A stretch of DNA of 64,000 nucleotides, from the NCBI RefSeq assembly GCF_006965485.1, contig NZ_CP041360.1, forward strand, positions 8,040,501 to 8,104,500, read 5' to 3'. Below are positions 1 through 9,265 of the stretch, piece after piece. The stretch comes from Spirosoma sp. KCTC 42546. Its GTDB lineage: Bacteria; Bacteroidota; Bacteroidia; Cytophagales; Spirosomataceae. The translations under genes and the position numbers were made by a program. How positions within the stretch are numbered: position 1 is the first letter of the stretch; each line of letters starts with the position of its first letter. The notes beneath the pieces are model-generated. The model saw only the letters and a program-made list of their open reading frames with translations, had not been told where the DNA came from and searched no databases.

Positions 1-213
1 AATCGAAGGTGGTGCAACCTCACGTTACACAACGACAATTATATGGAAGGGTTAATTTAATCGGACTGTTCGTTCGATTATTTTTAGAATCAGGGCTTTC
101 TTATCGAATACCGTAACCGAGTGGCTAGTGCCCCATGAAATAATATAATATATAATACAAAGACAGGCTAATACATCTCTTTAAAGATGATTGAGATGTA
201 AGATGTGGACAGA

Positions 214-251
214 TTTACTTTATAGCCACAACTTTACTTTATCGCCACAAC
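214..251. repeat. 19-bp tandem duplication at the end of the OmpA-family gene
   Basis: Two adjacent 19-base copies, at 214-232 and 233-251, differ by one base. The second copy carries the stop codon and last codons of the OmpA-family gene. The first lies just beyond the stop and repeats the same sequence outside the reading frame. It looks like a recent slippage duplication. Bases 1-233 otherwise hold no gene that I can support. Confidence 0.75.
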
Positions 252-2675
252 TTTAAATTCCGTTCGGCGGTTACGCTGGTGCTCCGCTTCGGTACAAATC
301 ACGCCATCAGTACAGTTGTTCACTAATTGCGACTCGCCCATGCCCAGGGTGGCCATACGCCGACGGCTGATTCCTTTCGATACTAAGTAGTTAGCCACTG
401 CTTTGGCACGTTGCAAGGACAGCACTTTGTTGCGTTCAGCTTCACCCCGGCTATCGGTATGGGAGCGAATTTCGATAATCAGCGTTGGGTACTTGCGCAT
501 GGTTGCTACGACTTTATCTAACTCGCGCGAAGCATCGGGCCGAAGGCTGGACTGGTCAAGGTCATAGTAAATATTGTCGATCGTTACTACATCCCCCACA
601 CTGAGCATCTTCAAATCAGCGGACAGCTCTTTAGGTTTGGCCTTTTTAGGTAACCGCTTTATTTTATTGGTGTTCGTGCCAAATGCAGGCTTCGAGGCTA
701 CTAATGTATAATCGCAGCCCTCATTGATATCGAATGTATAGCGCCCATCGGGTCCGGTTACGTACTCAAGCTGGGTGCGGTCGCATTCATTACGGAGTTT
801 GACCGTTACTCCCTCAATTGGGCGGTGATCCCGTTCACTCACCACCACTCCACGAACCCGCGAACGGGTTAGCGCAACGTTGGTATTTACCGCCGGAATC
901 GTATCCATAATAACCGTTGGCTTTATCAGGCCAATCTCAAGTCGACTGGGTTGATCGTCTGTTATAGCGCGGTTTGTAAAGCCTACCGTACTGTTAATGT
1001 AGCCGTCGCGACTGGCCTGGAAAATAAAGTCATTCGTTCCTTCCAGGCAAATTCTGACGTACCCGTTCTGGTCACTGGTCAGGGTTTTATCTGGACGACC
1101 CTCTCCCCGTGATTTAACCAATACGTTAACACTATCCAGAGGCTGTTCGGTATGTGTATCGTACAGTCGGATGACCAGATCGCGACAACCATATAGTGAA
1201 CTTTCCCGCACAAATCGGTAAATATCATCATTGCCATCCCGCCGGTTACTACTAAAATAACCTCCCTGACGGTTCGCATCTGTAATCAACCCAAAATCAT
1301 CCTGCGGGGAGTTAATTGGCGCGTCGAGATGCTCCACCGATTGAACGGTGATGCCCTGGCTTAAGGTTGCAAAAAACACATCTAATCCACCCAGACCCTT
1401 ATGGCCATCCGTCGAGAAATACAGGTTACCGCCTTCATCGACAAAGGGAAATAATTCGTTGCCTTTTGTGTTAATCGTACTCCCCAGATTGACCGGGCGA
1501 CTCCATCGCCCATCCTGAAAACGGGTAACGTATAGATCAGTACCCCCAAAGCCACCGGGCATATCCGATGCGAAATAGAGTAAAGCATCATCGTGGCTCA
1601 GCGCAGGATGACCAACCGAATATTCATCACTATTGAAAGGTAGCTCAACAATATCTGTCCAGGCACCGTTTTGCTGGATCGCCGTGTAGAGTTTAAGCTT
1701 GTTTACCCCTTCTGTACTCTTATTTGCCCGACCATTGTTGTAATTATTACGGGTAAAAATAATTTGTGAGCCATCCTGTGAGAATGTGGCTGGACCTTCG
1801 TGATATTTCGTATTAAGTGTACGACTAAATCGTTTCGACGCATTCTGGGGACTCACTTCGTAGCCTAGTCCCGATGAGATGTTAATTCCTTCACTAAAAT
1901 TTGGAACCGTTGGCGAGTCATTAGCCGTTTGGCGTCCATAGTTGCTATTATCAGTCTGTCGATCGGTTTTAGCCCGTTCATTAGAAGCTTTACTGGTGCT
2001 ACCATCCGCATTAATGATACTAGCTGCTTTCAGGTTATTTCGGTTGGGTATGTACAGCAGATCCAGATAACCTGATCCTCCCCCACTGCCGGTTGTTTCA
2101 ATAGCCGAGCCACCTTTTTTCCCGGCCACATACACGAGCCCGTCCTGGTAAAAGGCTGGACTAAACTCTTCTCCAGATGTATTAAACGCCAGATATTCTA
2201 ACCGATATTTTACCGCTTCTTTTCGGCTACCCGCCTTATTCGTTCCCGGTGGCGGAGTGATGGATTGTCGGGTAGGCTGTTTATCCTTTAGTTGTGTATA
2301 GCGTTCAAATTGCTTCTGACCTTCCTGAAATTTACCATTACCCACTAGTGTCTGCGCAAACTGTAGTACCTGTTGTGGATCTTCATTAGCACCATTAGCC
2401 AGTGCTTCCCGATAATAACGCTCCGCTTTTTGCCCATCACCAACCTGCTTGTAGGCATACGCTATACGGCTTTGAGCTGTTGATTTCTGTGTAGGCGTGA
2501 GCTGATCCGCCTGCTCGGTTAAGATTTGCGAGTAAGCTTCTATTGCTCGTCCATACGCTTTATAGTTGAGCAAACGGTCAGCCTGCTGCAACAGAGAATC
2601 GGTCTGTGCCCAAGCCGTTATCGAGCCCAGCCACAGAAATCCTCCCAAAATCCACGTTATCCAATTCTTACTCAT
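234..2675 (-). CDS. OmpA-family outer-membrane protein with TPR, PD40 propeller and carboxypeptidase-regulatory domains (PorE-like)
   Basis: The 813-residue protein has a signal peptide (about 1-23), a TPR-like helical region (about 28-125), a PD40/WD40-like beta-propeller (about 160-490), two carboxypeptidase-regulatory-like beta domains (about 500-585 and 610-690) and a C-terminal OmpA peptidoglycan-binding domain (about 700-813, with the IEIRSHTDSRG motif). This order matches PorE, the type IX secretion protein that anchors the machinery to peptidoglycan, although Bacteroidota carry several paralogues with the same layout. It follows, on the same strand and 82 bases downstream, a gene for a T9SS type B cargo, a pairing common for these adhesin/OmpA loci. 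No PorP/SprF gene is visible here. The architecture is clear; assignment as the true PorE rather than a paralogue is uncertain. Confidence 0.9.
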   Translation of the reverse strand: MSKNWITWILGGFLWLGSITAWAQTDSLLQQADRLLNYKAYGRAIEAYSQILTEQADQLTPTQKSTAQSRIAYAYKQVGDGQKAERYYREALANGANEDPQQVLQFAQTLVGNGKFQEGQKQFERYTQLKDKQPTRQSITPPPGTNKAGSRKEAVKYRLEYLAFNTSGEEFSPAFYQDGLVYVAGKKGGSAIETTGSGGGSGYLDLLYIPNRNNLKAASIINADGSTSKASNERAKTDRQTDNSNYGRQTANDSPTVPNFSEGINISSGLGYEVSPQNASKRFSRTLNTKYHEGPATFSQDGSQIIFTRNNYNNGRANKSTEGVNKLKLYTAIQQNGAWTDIVELPFNSDEYSVGHPALSHDDALLYFASDMPGGFGGTDLYVTRFQDGRWSRPVNLGSTINTKGNELFPFVDEGGNLYFSTDGHKGLGGLDVFFATLSQGITVQSVEHLDAPINSPQDDFGLITDANRQGGYFSSNRRDGNDDIYRFVRESSLYGCRDLVIRLYDTHTEQPLDSVNVLVKSRGEGRPDKTLTSDQNGYVRICLEGTNDFIFQASRDGYINSTVGFTNRAITDDQPSRLEIGLIKPTVIMDTIPAVNTNVALTRSRVRGVVVSERDHRPIEGVTVKLRNECDRTQLEYVTGPDGRYTFDINEGCDYTLVASKPAFGTNTNKIKRLPKKAKPKELSADLKMLSVGDVVTIDNIYYDLDQSSLRPDASRELDKVVATMRKYPTLIIEIRSHTDSRGEAERNKVLSLQRAKAVANYLVSKGISRRRMATLGMGESQLVNNCTDGVICTEAEHQRNRRTEFKVVAIK

Positions 2676-2757
2676 TGGTGTCCTACTTAGACCCTACGAT
2701 CAATCGTTTTACTCCCATTCGGCAAACGAATTTGACCTAAAATCATTGCTAAAAAAC

Positions 2758-4908
2758 TTATCGGGCCAGTGTCAGGAATCGGACAAATTCTCGTCCATCA
2801 CTCAGTCGAACCTGGTAATAATAGGTGCCATCGGGAAGGCCTTGTTTTGTATCAGCTACTTTGACACCTTGATTTGACGAACCATCCCAATCATTCACAT
2901 AATTTGTGTTTTGATAAACCAAATTTCCCCATCGATTATAAATGTCCAGTTGAATAGTTACCCCAACAGGCACTCGCTGGATAACGAATCGATCATTAAT
3001 CCCATCGCCGTTGGGCGAAAAACCCTCGGGAATAAATACCGTTTCACTTTCTTCCGATTGTAACGAGTGAAGTACAATAGTTGTTGGTTCATCATTGTCG
3101 GCTGGATTGCCATTCTGATCAGGGTCGGCATCAATACCATTTGTCGAACGGTCACGGCAAAGTCCCCCATTGGCGTCGATAGCCTGAGCCGAGGCTATAT
3201 TCGTGAAGGTTAGCGTGCTGGCCTGACTCACATTTACCTGTACAGTCAACCAGATGCGTCCATGTCCGTTGGCAGGCAGGCTCCCACCAGTTATTAATGT
3301 TGTGTCGACACCACGGCCTGTATAGGCTGGATTAATCGCTAAATTACTATCGGCCCGTACACGTACGGAATGGATTTGCGCACCTACACCAGAGAACGCT
3401 ACGTCTAAGTTATCGGCTACCTGAACATGTTTCAGGGCGTTTTTACCCATATTTGCAACAATAAGTTGGTAAGTGAATTCAACCAAACGTTCTTTCCCGT
3501 CAACTACCCAGATTGGTTCACTCGCTTTCTTGCTCAAACCTACCAATTCTCGGGATGGCGCACTCATGGTCTGTTGAGCTGACATACCTACACAGGGACC
3601 GCTACCATCGGGGTCAGCTACTGAAAGCATAAAAGTAGTTGTGCCCCGTTGCCGATCGGTTTCTGAGAACAGATAACGAGCATTTACACCTGTGTCTGTA
3701 AATAGGCCTCCACCATCGCTTTGCCAGGTGGGCTGAGTTGCAGAACCACCCAATTGCCCTTTTAGTTGCACAATGCCCTTGGTCCAGTCAATCGAATCCA
3801 GCCGGATAGCCACTGTAGCTGGGTTACTCAAACAAGGTGCAATGCCATTTTTACAAGGTGTGCTTGTTACAGTTATGGGTACAGGTTCCGTATAACAACC
3901 TTCTGCATTACGACCGAAAATATAATAAGTTCCGGCTGTCACCGCCCCTGGCGATTGAACAGCAGGTGCTGAACTAGATGGTGCTGTTCGGAATTCATAG
4001 CGTACGACTGAACCAATTTGTCCTGTAATGGCTTTCGACAAATCTGCCGTCTGGAAGGGGCAAACATTGGTAAGTGTCGTTAGCAAATTCAACTTCTGAT
4101 CCACTAAACGCACTACTACCGATACGGCTTTAGCGCTGTCGCTATGGCATGAACCAACCTGGCATACAGCGCTGTAATGTATTGTTTTATTAGGGTTTAC
4201 CGTTCGTACGATCCCCTCGCTTCCATCCATCCAGCGAACGATACCCACACAGCCAGATGCCCGTAACTGCACAGACTGTCCAGCGCAGATTTCAGGTTTG
4301 TCGGCCGAAATCGTCGGTGCACTGGGGAGGGCTACCTGTACTGAAACAGGAATAGATGGATTACTAATACAGTTGTTCTGTTCACAGGTGGCCCGGAAGC
4401 TAGCTGTTGTCTGTAATTTGCCTGTCCATACAGATCCTGTATCCTGCCTACTTCCATCCTGACTGATCCAGTGGATAGTTCCTTTGCAGGTCGATGCCGT
4501 TAACGTGGCAACATCGTTAGGACAGATGAGCTTTGAGGAGGCTGTTACCGTGGGAGCGTTGGGCGTATTAACCGTGACCTTCCAGACGTCGGCAAAGCAA
4601 CTAATACAACCGGGTTTAGCGCGACAAATAGCCGTGTATTTTGTGGTCTGCTGCGGTTTTAGAGTAATGCTATTGCCAATATCCCCATTTGACCAAATAA
4701 CGGTGCCTACGCAGCCTGTTGCGGTAAGTGTAACCAATTCATTACGGCAAATAGCTTTGGCCGAGCCCGTAATGACAGGCGGATCGGGATGCTGACATGT
4801 ATCGGCCAATGGGTAGGACATGGCCATGACGTTTGGCAATGCCATTAGCCAAAACAGCGCCCATCCATAATTTCCAATAAATTTATTTAGTAGTTGTTTC
4901 GTCATCAA
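2758..4908 (-). CDS. Secreted protein with gliding-motility-associated (type B) C-terminal sorting domain
   Basis: The 716-residue protein has an N-terminal hydrophobic signal (about 8-28). At least three cysteine-containing Ig/PKD-like repeats follow (about 40-260), each with a pattern like 'ASGCVGIVRWMDGSEG' and a conserved C-x-G-x(3)-W core. A DUF11-like beta domain lies at about 455-610. The last 90 or so residues form a CHU_C/type B domain beginning FIPEGFSPNGDGINDRF, including the IYNRWGNLVYQ motif. The last domain directs export by the type IX system, so the protein is predicted to be surface-bound or released. It probably forms a transcription unit with the downstream PorE-like OmpA protein. 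The ligand or substrate cannot be read from the sequence. Confidence 0.93.
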   Translation of the reverse strand: MMTKQLLNKFIGNYGWALFWLMALPNVMAMSYPLADTCQHPDPPVITGSAKAICRNELVTLTATGCVGTVIWSNGDIGNSITLKPQQTTKYTAICRAKPGCISCFADVWKVTVNTPNAPTVTASSKLICPNDVATLTASTCKGTIHWISQDGSRQDTGSVWTGKLQTTASFRATCEQNNCISNPSIPVSVQVALPSAPTISADKPEICAGQSVQLRASGCVGIVRWMDGSEGIVRTVNPNKTIHYSAVCQVGSCHSDSAKAVSVVVRLVDQKLNLLTTLTNVCPFQTADLSKAITGQIGSVVRYEFRTAPSSSAPAVQSPGAVTAGTYYIFGRNAEGCYTEPVPITVTSTPCKNGIAPCLSNPATVAIRLDSIDWTKGIVQLKGQLGGSATQPTWQSDGGGLFTDTGVNARYLFSETDRQRGTTTFMLSVADPDGSGPCVGMSAQQTMSAPSRELVGLSKKASEPIWVVDGKERLVEFTYQLIVANMGKNALKHVQVADNLDVAFSGVGAQIHSVRVRADSNLAINPAYTGRGVDTTLITGGSLPANGHGRIWLTVQVNVSQASTLTFTNIASAQAIDANGGLCRDRSTNGIDADPDQNGNPADNDEPTTIVLHSLQSEESETVFIPEGFSPNGDGINDRFVIQRVPVGVTIQLDIYNRWGNLVYQNTNYVNDWDGSSNQGVKVADTKQGLPDGTYYYQVRLSDGREFVRFLTLAR

Positions 4909-5161
4909 TTCATGTCGCTTACCGGGTTATAAGACGAATTTCATGCCAAGCCTTTTGTTAGTAAATAATATCTACTAATTGGATCATTTAAGGGATTGTT
5001 CCTTTTATTTTGTCAACAAACGATCATTTCCCGCTGGTATAGAGAAAGGAAGGCGCATTCCTCATAAACCATGCCAAGGTTGGGCACTTTAATCGATTAT
5101 TTCGGCCAATACGTGAGCGATCTATCTAATGGCTCTTTTTTTGCCAGCTACATGGTATTGT

Positions 5162-6574
5162 TTAAATTGAAAAGAGTTTATCGATGCGATCAGGAAGCTC
5201 ACGCTGATTATGGGTGACGAAAAGAATGGTCTTATTCTGAAAGCTATCAATCAGGTGGCGAGCCAGGTGAATATGAAACGAATCGATTGCCTGGAATGGC
5301 TCATCCAGTAACAAGACAGGTGCATTTTTCAGAAAAGCCCGAACTAATAAAACCAATCGTTGCTCGCCCGCCGATAATGTACCAAATGAGCAATTGATCA
5401 GATGGGTTAATTCAAAATACGAAAGTAAATTCCATAAATCTTCTTCCGTCTCGGGCGAAATCCGGTTTGGGGGCGTAAGAGTATCCGTCAACCCTGTGAG
5501 CGCTACCTGCCGGGCAGATAACCCCTGCGGAAAGTATAAATGTAATTCGGGCGAGACAAATCCAATCCGGCGTTTTACATCCCAGATACTTTCTCCCGAT
5601 TTGCCGCGTCGATGCCCAAAAACACTTACATCATTGGCATATGCCTGCGGATGATCGCCGTAGAGCAAGCTCAACAAAACTGATTTACCGGCCCCGTTTG
5701 GACCAAATAAAGCCCAGCGCTCCCCCGCCCTAACGGCCCAATTAATGCCGTTCAGTATCACCGTATCACCATAACGAACAGTTACATCACGGAGCTGAAA
5801 AGCTTCCTCAAAATCAGCCACCTGAGCAATTGTTTTCAGTACAGGTAAAGTAATTTCAGGCCAGATAGGATCCCCAGGACGATAATTTTCTTTAGAACCT
5901 GCCCACCGAATCTGGCCGTTCTCCATTTCAGCTATGTGCGTTATAAAAGAAGGAATATCATCAGGTTCTGTTACTACTACCAGTGTCAAACCATGTTTCG
6001 TAAGTTCGCCTAACCAACCCGTTAATTCGGTCCGAAAAGCGGCATCAAGACCTACAAAAGGGTTATCCAGCAATAAAACCGATGGATGCTTTAGGAGCGC
6101 TTTACCAATGCGCGCTTTCCGGGTCTGACCATTCGATAGTTTAATAAATGCCCGATCCAATAAGGGTGTAAGACCTAATCGCTCAATTAGCGCCAGTGAC
6201 TCTGACGAGTCGGTTAATTGTAAAAAAGTACGAAGTGTTGGAATGGATTTATAAGCGGGATCGCTACCTTCCGGGCTGTCGCTCATAGTGGCCTGGTAGC
6301 GTTGCTGGTAGAAATAGCCGTTATAGGAAAACCGGCTGGATTCTTCTTTGAAGGAGACAAATTCTGTAGATACCCGCCGGGATAATACGGCAGGACCAGC
6401 GTGAAATTGACCGGCAAGCGCTTGCAAAAACGTAGTTTTCCCGCTGCCCGTTGGCCCAATTACCGCCCAGCACTCGTTTGAATTGAGTTGAAATGAAAGT
6501 TCCCGTACTAATGCGCGTCCATTTCTCTGGACGGTTAATTTATTCAGCGAAATCAACGAAGTCTGTTCTACCAT
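5162..6574 (-). CDS. Tandem ATP-binding cassette protein, ModF-like
   Basis: The 470-residue soluble protein has two ABC ATPase domains and no membrane segments, like E. coli ModF (PhrA-like). Domain 1 has Walker A GPTGSGKT (40-47), signature LSNGQ and Walker B VLLLDNPF. Domain 2 has Walker A GPNGAGKS, signature LSAGE and Walker B VLLLDEPF. In domain 1 the usual catalytic Glu after Walker B is Asn, so that site may bind ATP but hydrolyse it poorly; domain 2 looks intact. No permease or molybdate-binding gene is adjacent, so the partner is unknown. The start codon lies directly beside the T-tract of the terminator of the upstream gene, which leaves almost no room for an independent leader. The ATPase assignment is firm; the molybdate connection rests only on family resemblance. 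Confidence 0.9.
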   Translation of the reverse strand: MVEQTSLISLNKLTVQRNGRALVRELSFQLNSNECWAVIGPTGSGKTTFLQALAGQFHAGPAVLSRRVSTEFVSFKEESSRFSYNGYFYQQRYQATMSDSPEGSDPAYKSIPTLRTFLQLTDSSESLALIERLGLTPLLDRAFIKLSNGQTRKARIGKALLKHPSVLLLDNPFVGLDAAFRTELTGWLGELTKHGLTLVVVTEPDDIPSFITHIAEMENGQIRWAGSKENYRPGDPIWPEITLPVLKTIAQVADFEEAFQLRDVTVRYGDTVILNGINWAVRAGERWALFGPNGAGKSVLLSLLYGDHPQAYANDVSVFGHRRGKSGESIWDVKRRIGFVSPELHLYFPQGLSARQVALTGLTDTLTPPNRISPETEEDLWNLLSYFELTHLINCSFGTLSAGEQRLVLLVRAFLKNAPVLLLDEPFQAIDSFHIHLARHLIDSFQNKTILFVTHNQRELPDRIDKLFSI

Positions 6575-6581
6575 AAAAAAC

Positions 6582-6613
6582 TGGGGCCATACCCTTACAA
6601 AGGTATGGCCCCA
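6582..6613 (-). terminator. Rho-independent terminator of the Thr/Asn-rich gene, adjoining the ABC gene start
   Basis: Perfect 12-bp arms (6582-6593 and 6602-6613) with an 8-base loop are followed on the minus strand by six T residues that end beside the ABC gene ATG at 6572-6574. Confidence 0.8.
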
Positions 6614-6647
6614 TCCTCATTATTTCCGTTACGATTAGTCACCTACC

Positions 6648-7232
6648 TTATTTTCCGGGAGGAATGGTAGCAGGTGTAGTGGTCGTTGCGGGAGTCGTTG
6701 TGGTTGTTTTGCTCTTGGTACGCCGGCTATTATTACCCGTTGATCCGTTGTTCATCCGGTCTGTTGTATTCTGTAGATCGGGCGGTGTCGTCGTGGTAGT
6801 ACCGCTATTCATGGTCGGTGTTCCCGTGCTATAGGTTGTACCTGTTGTAGTACCTACAGGCGGGTTAACAGTACCTACCGGAGGATTGTTGATACCCGTT
6901 TGTGGTTGGGTCTGGTAGGTGCCTGTGCTTGTATTCACGCCAGTACTCGTACTGGCAGGATTTGGATTTACACCAGTTGGTGTAGTTGTATTGGTGCTGG
7001 TTGCAGGCGGCTGAGTCTGAATCGTACCAGGATTTGTCTGGGGACTGGTAGTGTTTACGCCCGTATTCGTCTGCGGCTGAATTGTACCTGAGTTTGTCCG
7101 GGGGCTAGTCGAGTAGGTACCAGTCGTTGTGCCGGTCGAACCTGCATTGGTTGTTGTGTTCGTGGATTGTGCATTTGCACTTAGGGCCATGCCGGCTACC
7201 AGCATACATCCCATGATCATTATCTTTTTCAT
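6648..7232 (-). CDS. Secreted low-complexity Thr/Asn/Pro/Gln-rich protein
   Basis: The 194-residue protein starts with a clear signal peptide (MKKIMIMGCMLVAGMALSANA). The rest is almost entirely Thr, Asn, Pro, Gln, Gly and Ser, with imperfect repeats such as 'TSPQTNPGTIQTQ' and 'PPVGTVNPPVGTTTG'. It ends in a short basic patch (NSRRTKSKTT) before another Thr/Pro-rich tail. No catalytic domain is visible. Such sequences are typically disordered and exported; a cell-surface or periplasmic linker role is possible, but I do not recognise a family. The gene is monocistronic, with its own terminator at 6582-6613. The intact frame and good signal peptide support a real gene. Confidence 0.75.
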   Translation of the reverse strand: MKKIMIMGCMLVAGMALSANAQSTNTTTNAGSTGTTTGTYSTSPRTNSGTIQPQTNTGVNTTSPQTNPGTIQTQPPATSTNTTTPTGVNPNPASTSTGVNTSTGTYQTQPQTGINNPPVGTVNPPVGTTTGTTYSTGTPTMNSGTTTTTPPDLQNTTDRMNNGSTGNNSRRTKSKTTTTTPATTTTPATIPPGK

Positions 7233-7392
7233 CGTTGAGTATTTTACTTGTTATTCTATCATATAACTCTACTAATAGTGGATTGTTTTCAGGTCGTCAA
7301 TTTTTATCTAAAACTTTTTTCAAATTTCACCTACGTTGTCATTGATTGTCAGAGGAACTTGTGGCATCAATGACAATCCTCCTAAACAAAAA

Positions 7393-7423
7393 GAAGCCGT
7401 AAGCTCTGTGGGCTTACGGCTTC
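7393..7423 (-). terminator. Rho-independent terminator of the GMC oxidoreductase gene
   Basis: Perfect 12-bp arms (7393-7404 and 7412-7423) flank a 7-base loop. On the minus strand the stem is followed by TTTTTGTTT. It lies 30 bases past the oxidoreductase stop. Confidence 0.8.
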
Positions 7424-7453
7424 AATCAAAAAATAGTTACCTACAACAGTTCC

Positions 7454-9172
7454 TTACAACGAACCCTTCTTCATTTCTTTCACAGCGAAATCAGCCGCGC
7501 GAGCCGTAAGTGCCATGTACGTTAATGAAGGGTTTACACAAGATGCCGATGTCATACAGGCTCCGTCTGTATTGAAAACATTCTTCACAGCATGCAATTG
7601 GTTGTGCGCATTCAGAACAGACGTTTTAGGATCGCGACCCATACGAGCTGTCCCCATTTCGTGGATACCGATGCCTGGGTGTTTCGATTCGTCGTTATAG
7701 GGCGTTACATTCTTCAGACCGGCGGCCTGCAGCATTTCGGCAGCATCGTTCATCATGTCAATCCGCATTTTCCGTTCGTTTTCGCCATAAGCTGCATCGA
7801 ATACGATGAGCGGAAGGCCCCACTTATCTTTTTGGTCAGGCGAGAGCGTCATCCGGTTGTTAGGATCGGCGATCATTTCACCGAAGCCACCCAGACTCAT
7901 TGTCCACTGACCAGGCGTTGTCAGGCTTTCTTTAAAGTCGGCCCCAAAGCCGTCCATACCGTTTCCACGGCCCCAACCGCCCCGGCCAGCACCACCCTGA
8001 TAGCCAAACCCACGAACATAATCCCGTTTGTCGCCACCCCAGTTCCGATAGCGCGGTACATACACGCCATTAGCCCGTCGGCCGTAGTAGTATTGGTCTT
8101 CCATTCCGTCAAATGTTCCTGAAGCGCCCACTGCCAAATGGTGATCCATAATGTTCCGACCGAGTTGATCGGACTCATTACCCATACCATTCGGGAAACG
8201 GTGCGACTTGGAATTCATCAGAATTGACGTACTGGCAAAAGCTGATGCATTCAGGAAGATAATCCGGGCGTAGTACTCCCGCACCTCTTTCGTATTCTGA
8301 TCAATAACCCGAACACCGGTAGCCTTCCCTTTTTTCTCGTCGTATAGTACTTCCGAAACAATCGAATCGGGCCGTAGCGTCAGCTTGCCTGTTTTCATGG
8401 CCGCAGGCAGCGTTGCCGCCTGTGTACTAAAGTAGGCCCCATAAGGACAGCCGCGCATACATTGGTTACGGAATTGGCAAGCCGCCCGTCCCAGATCATA
8501 GTGAACCTGTTTGGGAGCCGTTAGGTGAGCCGTACGACCCATCGTAACCGTACGACCAGGAAATGCCTTTTCGATGCGCTTTTTGGCTTCTTTTTCCAGG
8601 CAGTTCATCTGCATCGCTGGCAGGAAGTTACCATCTGGTAGTACATCCAGACCGTCCTTACTGCCAGATACGCCTACAAACGCTTCAACACGATCGTACC
8701 AGGGAGCCAGGTCTTCATAACGAATTGGCCAGTCAACACCAATACCTTCTTTGCCATTTGCCATGAAGTCTTCTTTGTTCCAACGGTAACTCTGACGGCC
8801 CCACATCAGTGAGCGGCCACCTACGTGATAGCCCCGAATCCAGTCAACTTTACGTTTTTCGAGATAAGGGTTTTCTTTATCATTCTCAAAATGGTGCCGC
8901 CATTCCTCGTTGGCCGTGTAACCGGTACGCATATTGGCCCAATATTCTTCGGCCGCCAGGGTTGTTATACGCCCCCGATGCGGAAAATCCCAGGGATTAT
9001 TTGTCGCGGTTACGTAGCCTTCTACGTGTTTGATATCCCGGCCGCGCTCCAGCATTAGCACTTTCAACCCTTTCTGTGTGAGCTCCTTCGCAGCCCATCC
9101 ACCCGAAATTCCAGACCCAACGACAATTGCATCGTAGGTCATATCTTTTTTAGCGTCGATATTGAGATTCAT
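7454..9172 (-). CDS. GMC-family FAD-dependent oxidoreductase (sugar/alcohol dehydrogenase large subunit)
   Basis: The 572-residue protein has an N-terminal FAD-binding GxGxxG motif (GSGISGG, 19-25). Its GMC C-terminal region carries the catalytic His in HEMGTARMG and the second-residue Asn in CVNPSLTYMA. A CPYGAY-type cysteine region in the middle is as in bacterial gluconate/glucoside dehydrogenase large subunits. I chose the ATG at 9172; an upstream in-frame extension to 9238 is only translated short-repeat DNA (LTPYSSLLTP). The gene lies just downstream of a Tat-exported gluconate-2-dehydrogenase subunit 3 gene, its expected partner. The pair probably oxidises a sugar in the periplasm and passes electrons to a cytochrome. 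The substrate is not readable; a glucoside 3-dehydrogenase role is possible. Confidence 0.93.
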   Translation of the reverse strand: MNLNIDAKKDMTYDAIVVGSGISGGWAAKELTQKGLKVLMLERGRDIKHVEGYVTATNNPWDFPHRGRITTLAAEEYWANMRTGYTANEEWRHHFENDKENPYLEKRKVDWIRGYHVGGRSLMWGRQSYRWNKEDFMANGKEGIGVDWPIRYEDLAPWYDRVEAFVGVSGSKDGLDVLPDGNFLPAMQMNCLEKEAKKRIEKAFPGRTVTMGRTAHLTAPKQVHYDLGRAACQFRNQCMRGCPYGAYFSTQAATLPAAMKTGKLTLRPDSIVSEVLYDEKKGKATGVRVIDQNTKEVREYYARIIFLNASAFASTSILMNSKSHRFPNGMGNESDQLGRNIMDHHLAVGASGTFDGMEDQYYYGRRANGVYVPRYRNWGGDKRDYVRGFGYQGGAGRGGWGRGNGMDGFGADFKESLTTPGQWTMSLGGFGEMIADPNNRMTLSPDQKDKWGLPLIVFDAAYGENERKMRIDMMNDAAEMLQAAGLKNVTPYNDESKHPGIGIHEMGTARMGRDPKTSVLNAHNQLHAVKNVFNTDGACMTSASCVNPSLTYMALTARAADFAVKEMKKGSL

Positions 9173-9181
9173 ATTTTTTTC

Positions 9182-9256
9182 AGGAGTGAGGAGTGAGGAG
9201 TAAGGAGTGAGAATGGCTGATGCCGGATGAATTCTCACTCCTCATTACTCGCTCCT
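9182..9256. repeat. Heptamer repeat pair (AGGAGTG family), inverted
   Basis: Left arm 9182-9214 is a degenerate 7-base tandem repeat of AGGAGTG. Right arm 9231-9256 is its approximate reverse complement. It fills most of the gap between the two dehydrogenase subunit genes and could form a hairpin. Confidence 0.8.
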
Positions 9257-9265
9257 AATACTAAA

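Noticed and set aside
7592..8122. 176-codon open frame opposite the GMC oxidoreductase gene
   Set aside because: It lies wholly antisense to a well-conserved gene and has no family motif or signal peptide.
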